From the NCBI RefSeq assembly GCF_000735435.1, contig NZ_JMPP01000055.1, positions 62,001 to 126,000 of the forward strand: a stretch of DNA of 64,000 bases, written 5' to 3'. A program made the position numbers and the translations under genes. Positions 62,674 to 64,000 of this stretch are shown here, piece by piece (within the stretch, counting starts at the first letter, position 1; each line of letters starts with the position of its first letter). Under the pieces are notes generated by a model. That model had not been told where the DNA came from. It saw only the letters and a list, made by a program, of their open reading frames with translations, and ran no database searches. Source of the DNA: Klebsiella planticola ATCC 33531 (GTDB lineage Bacteria; Pseudomonadota; Gammaproteobacteria; Enterobacterales; Enterobacteriaceae).

Positions 62674-62922
62674 ATGAGCGACGTAATTCAACTGGTACCT
62701 AACAAGTGGGTTACAGAAAAAAAACTCACAGAAATTACCGGTCTTCGTTCTGGAACAATTGAAAGAGCCAGAAAGAACTCCTGGTTCGTTGGCCGAGAAT
62801 ATATGCATGTATCACCTGATGGTGATCCAAACCCGAACAGCCAATGTATGTATAACCTGGAAGCGATAAATCAGTGGATAGAGCGCCAGTCGTCGAAACA
62901 GCCAGGTGCTCATTCATGCTGA
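62674..62922 (+). CDS. Excisionase (DUF1233 type)
   Basis: The 82-residue protein starts MSDVIQLVPNKWVTEKKLTE at the ATG behind CAGGAGAGCTT. It has a winged-helix beginning (TEITGLRSGTIERARKNSWF) and YNLEAINQWIERQ. This is the DUF1233 excisionase pattern. It should bend attachment-site DNA and steer integrase toward excision. A longer open frame upstream is out of phase with the previous gene and is not used. Confidence 0.88.
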   Translation: MSDVIQLVPNKWVTEKKLTEITGLRSGTIERARKNSWFVGREYMHVSPDGDPNPNSQCMYNLEAINQWIERQSSKQPGAHSC

Positions 62923-62964
62923 AAGCGATATTCTTAACATGCTCTTGGGCGCTGGGGAGGAAGA

Positions 62965-64000
62965 ATGGCTAAACCGTCATATCCAACTGGCGTTGAGAAC
63001 CATGGCGGATCGCTTCGCATATGGTTCATTTATCAGGGTGTCAGGGTTAGGGAAAACCTTGGCGTTCCTGACACACCAAAAAACAGAAAGACAGCTGGCG
63101 AGCTAAGAAGCTCAGTATGTTTCGCAATCAAAATGGGAAACTTCAACTATGCCAGCCAGTTTCCTGAGTCTCAAAACTTGAAAAAATTCGGGGTTGAGAA
63201 AAAGGAAATAACAGTAAGCGAAATCGCTGAGAAATGGCTTGAGCTCAAACGTATTGAGATGAGCAGCAACGGATTTGTGGGTTATGAGTCCATTGTCAAA
63301 AACATGGTGCCAAGGATTGGCGGTGACAGGTTCATTTCCTCAGTAAACAGAGAGGATTTGCTGATTATCAGGAAGGAGCTTCTGACCGGGTGGAAAGTGC
63401 CTAAAAAAGGGCATAAACCATCAAAGGGAAGAACGGTACCCACTGTTAACAACTATATGACCACTATTTCAGGAATGTTCAGTTTTGCTGTAGCGAGTGG
63501 GTACACGGCAGAAAACCCGTTTAACGGTATATCAGCTTTGACAAGAAGTCGCCCAGATCCCGACCCTCTTTCGAGAGATGAGTTTTTGAGGCTTCTTGAT
63601 AGCTGCAAGCACACTCAGATCAGGAACATCTGGGCCCTGGCAGTGTACACCGGCATTCGTCATGGAGAGCTGGTTTCACTGGCCTGGGAGGATATCGACC
63701 TGAAAGCGGGAACGATGATGATCAGGAGGAACTTTACGCCGACAAATGAATTTACCATGCCAAAAACTAAAGCTGGAACGAACAGGGTTGTTTTCCTCAT
63801 TGAACCAGCAATAGAAGCACTCCGCAGCCAGGCAGAGATGACAAGGTTTGGTAAACAGCATGAAGTAGAAGTAAACCTACGGGAGTATGGGAGAAAGGAA
63901 AAGCACGAATGTACGTTTGTGTTTGATCCGCGACTAACCGGGCGAAACTACCTTGCAGGTGACCATTATGCAGTCGGGTCGATAAAGAAAATTTGGGATG
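62965..64000 (+). CDS. Tyrosine integrase (runs off the window)
   Basis: At least 345 codons are present from the ATG at 62965 (MAKPSYPTGVENHGGSLRIW) behind GGGGAGGAAGA. The end lies beyond the window. The N-terminal arm-binding domain (DUF3596 type: IYQGVRVRENLGVPDTPKNR) and core-binding domain lead to the catalytic domain. That domain has the first Arg in YTGIRHGELVSLAWEDID and the Lys-containing hairpin TKAGTNRVVFL. The later His, Arg and Tyr are not yet reached. With excisionase upstream it drives site-specific recombination. Confidence 0.92.
   Translation, partial: MAKPSYPTGVENHGGSLRIWFIYQGVRVRENLGVPDTPKNRKTAGELRSSVCFAIKMGNFNYASQFPESQNLKKFGVEKKEITVSEIAEKWLELKRIEMSSNGFVGYESIVKNMVPRIGGDRFISSVNREDLLIIRKELLTGWKVPKKGHKPSKGRTVPTVNNYMTTISGMFSFAVASGYTAENPFNGISALTRSRPDPDPLSRDEFLRLLDSCKHTQIRNIWALAVYTGIRHGELVSLAWEDIDLKAGTMMIRRNFTPTNEFTMPKTKAGTNRVVFLIEPAIEALRSQAEMTRFGKQHEVEVNLREYGRKEKHECTFVFDPRLTGRNYLAGDHYAVGSIKKIWD

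Overview
The window is enterobacterial chromosome followed by most of an integrated temperate phage. Positions 1-18378 carry the gene order fabA, rmf, pqiCBA, uup, rlmL, ycbX, zapC, pyrD, ssuEADCB, pepN. This is the E. coli/Klebsiella order, and protein similarity, high GC and a REP unit of the kind seen in Klebsiella suggest Klebsiella or a close relative. In E. coli pepN is followed by pncB and asnS. Here the sequence after the pepN start runs into phage genes, so the phage has inserted on the pncB side of pepN. Its integrase runs off the right end of the window, so the right junction is not visible.

The prophage (about 18.5 kb to beyond 64 kb) has a lambdoid regulatory plan joined to a contractile-tail (myovirus) virion module. 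An immunity region at 55.0-56.7 kb holds cro (leftward), cI (rightward) and ACAA-N6-TTGT operators at both early promoters. The rightward early operon, from pL at 56.7 kb, carries small membrane proteins, a TolA-like coiled-coil protein, an ERF-type recombinase gene, two DNA methyltransferase genes, DUF1382, DksA-type and DUF4222 proteins, excisionase and integrase. The leftward early operon carries cro, cII, an O-like initiator with an internal iteron origin, a DnaB-type helicase, about a dozen small accessory genes with ATGA-type overlaps, then ninB, ninE, ninG, ylcG and antiterminator Q.

The late operon starts beyond Q with two leader terminators. It runs leftward through pinholin, SAR endolysin, Rz/Rz1, terminase, portal (DUF1073), a MuF-like head protein, a Nudix-DUF2213 protease/scaffold, cement protein, DUF2184 capsid protein, connectors, DUF3383 sheath, tube, frameshifted tail chaperone, tape measure, hub, gp138-type spike, wedge, baseplate J, an I-like tail protein, a secreted moron, and two fibres with a shared N-terminal anchor. 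One fibre carries an SGNH esterase domain. A LexA-boxed two-gene unit encoding a UmuD'-like protein lies between the fibre genes.

Points that stand out: a membrane-anchored copy of the head protein's C-terminal domain beside cI; a T8 slippery site giving a 235-residue tail chaperone; one beta-rich domain inserted into three different virion proteins; a Nudix domain fused to the capsid protease/scaffold; the SOS unit in the fibre region; an iteron origin inside the initiator gene; and genes broken at A7, C8 and G9 homopolymers. Assignments rest on reading motifs and remembered family sequences. No database search was run.
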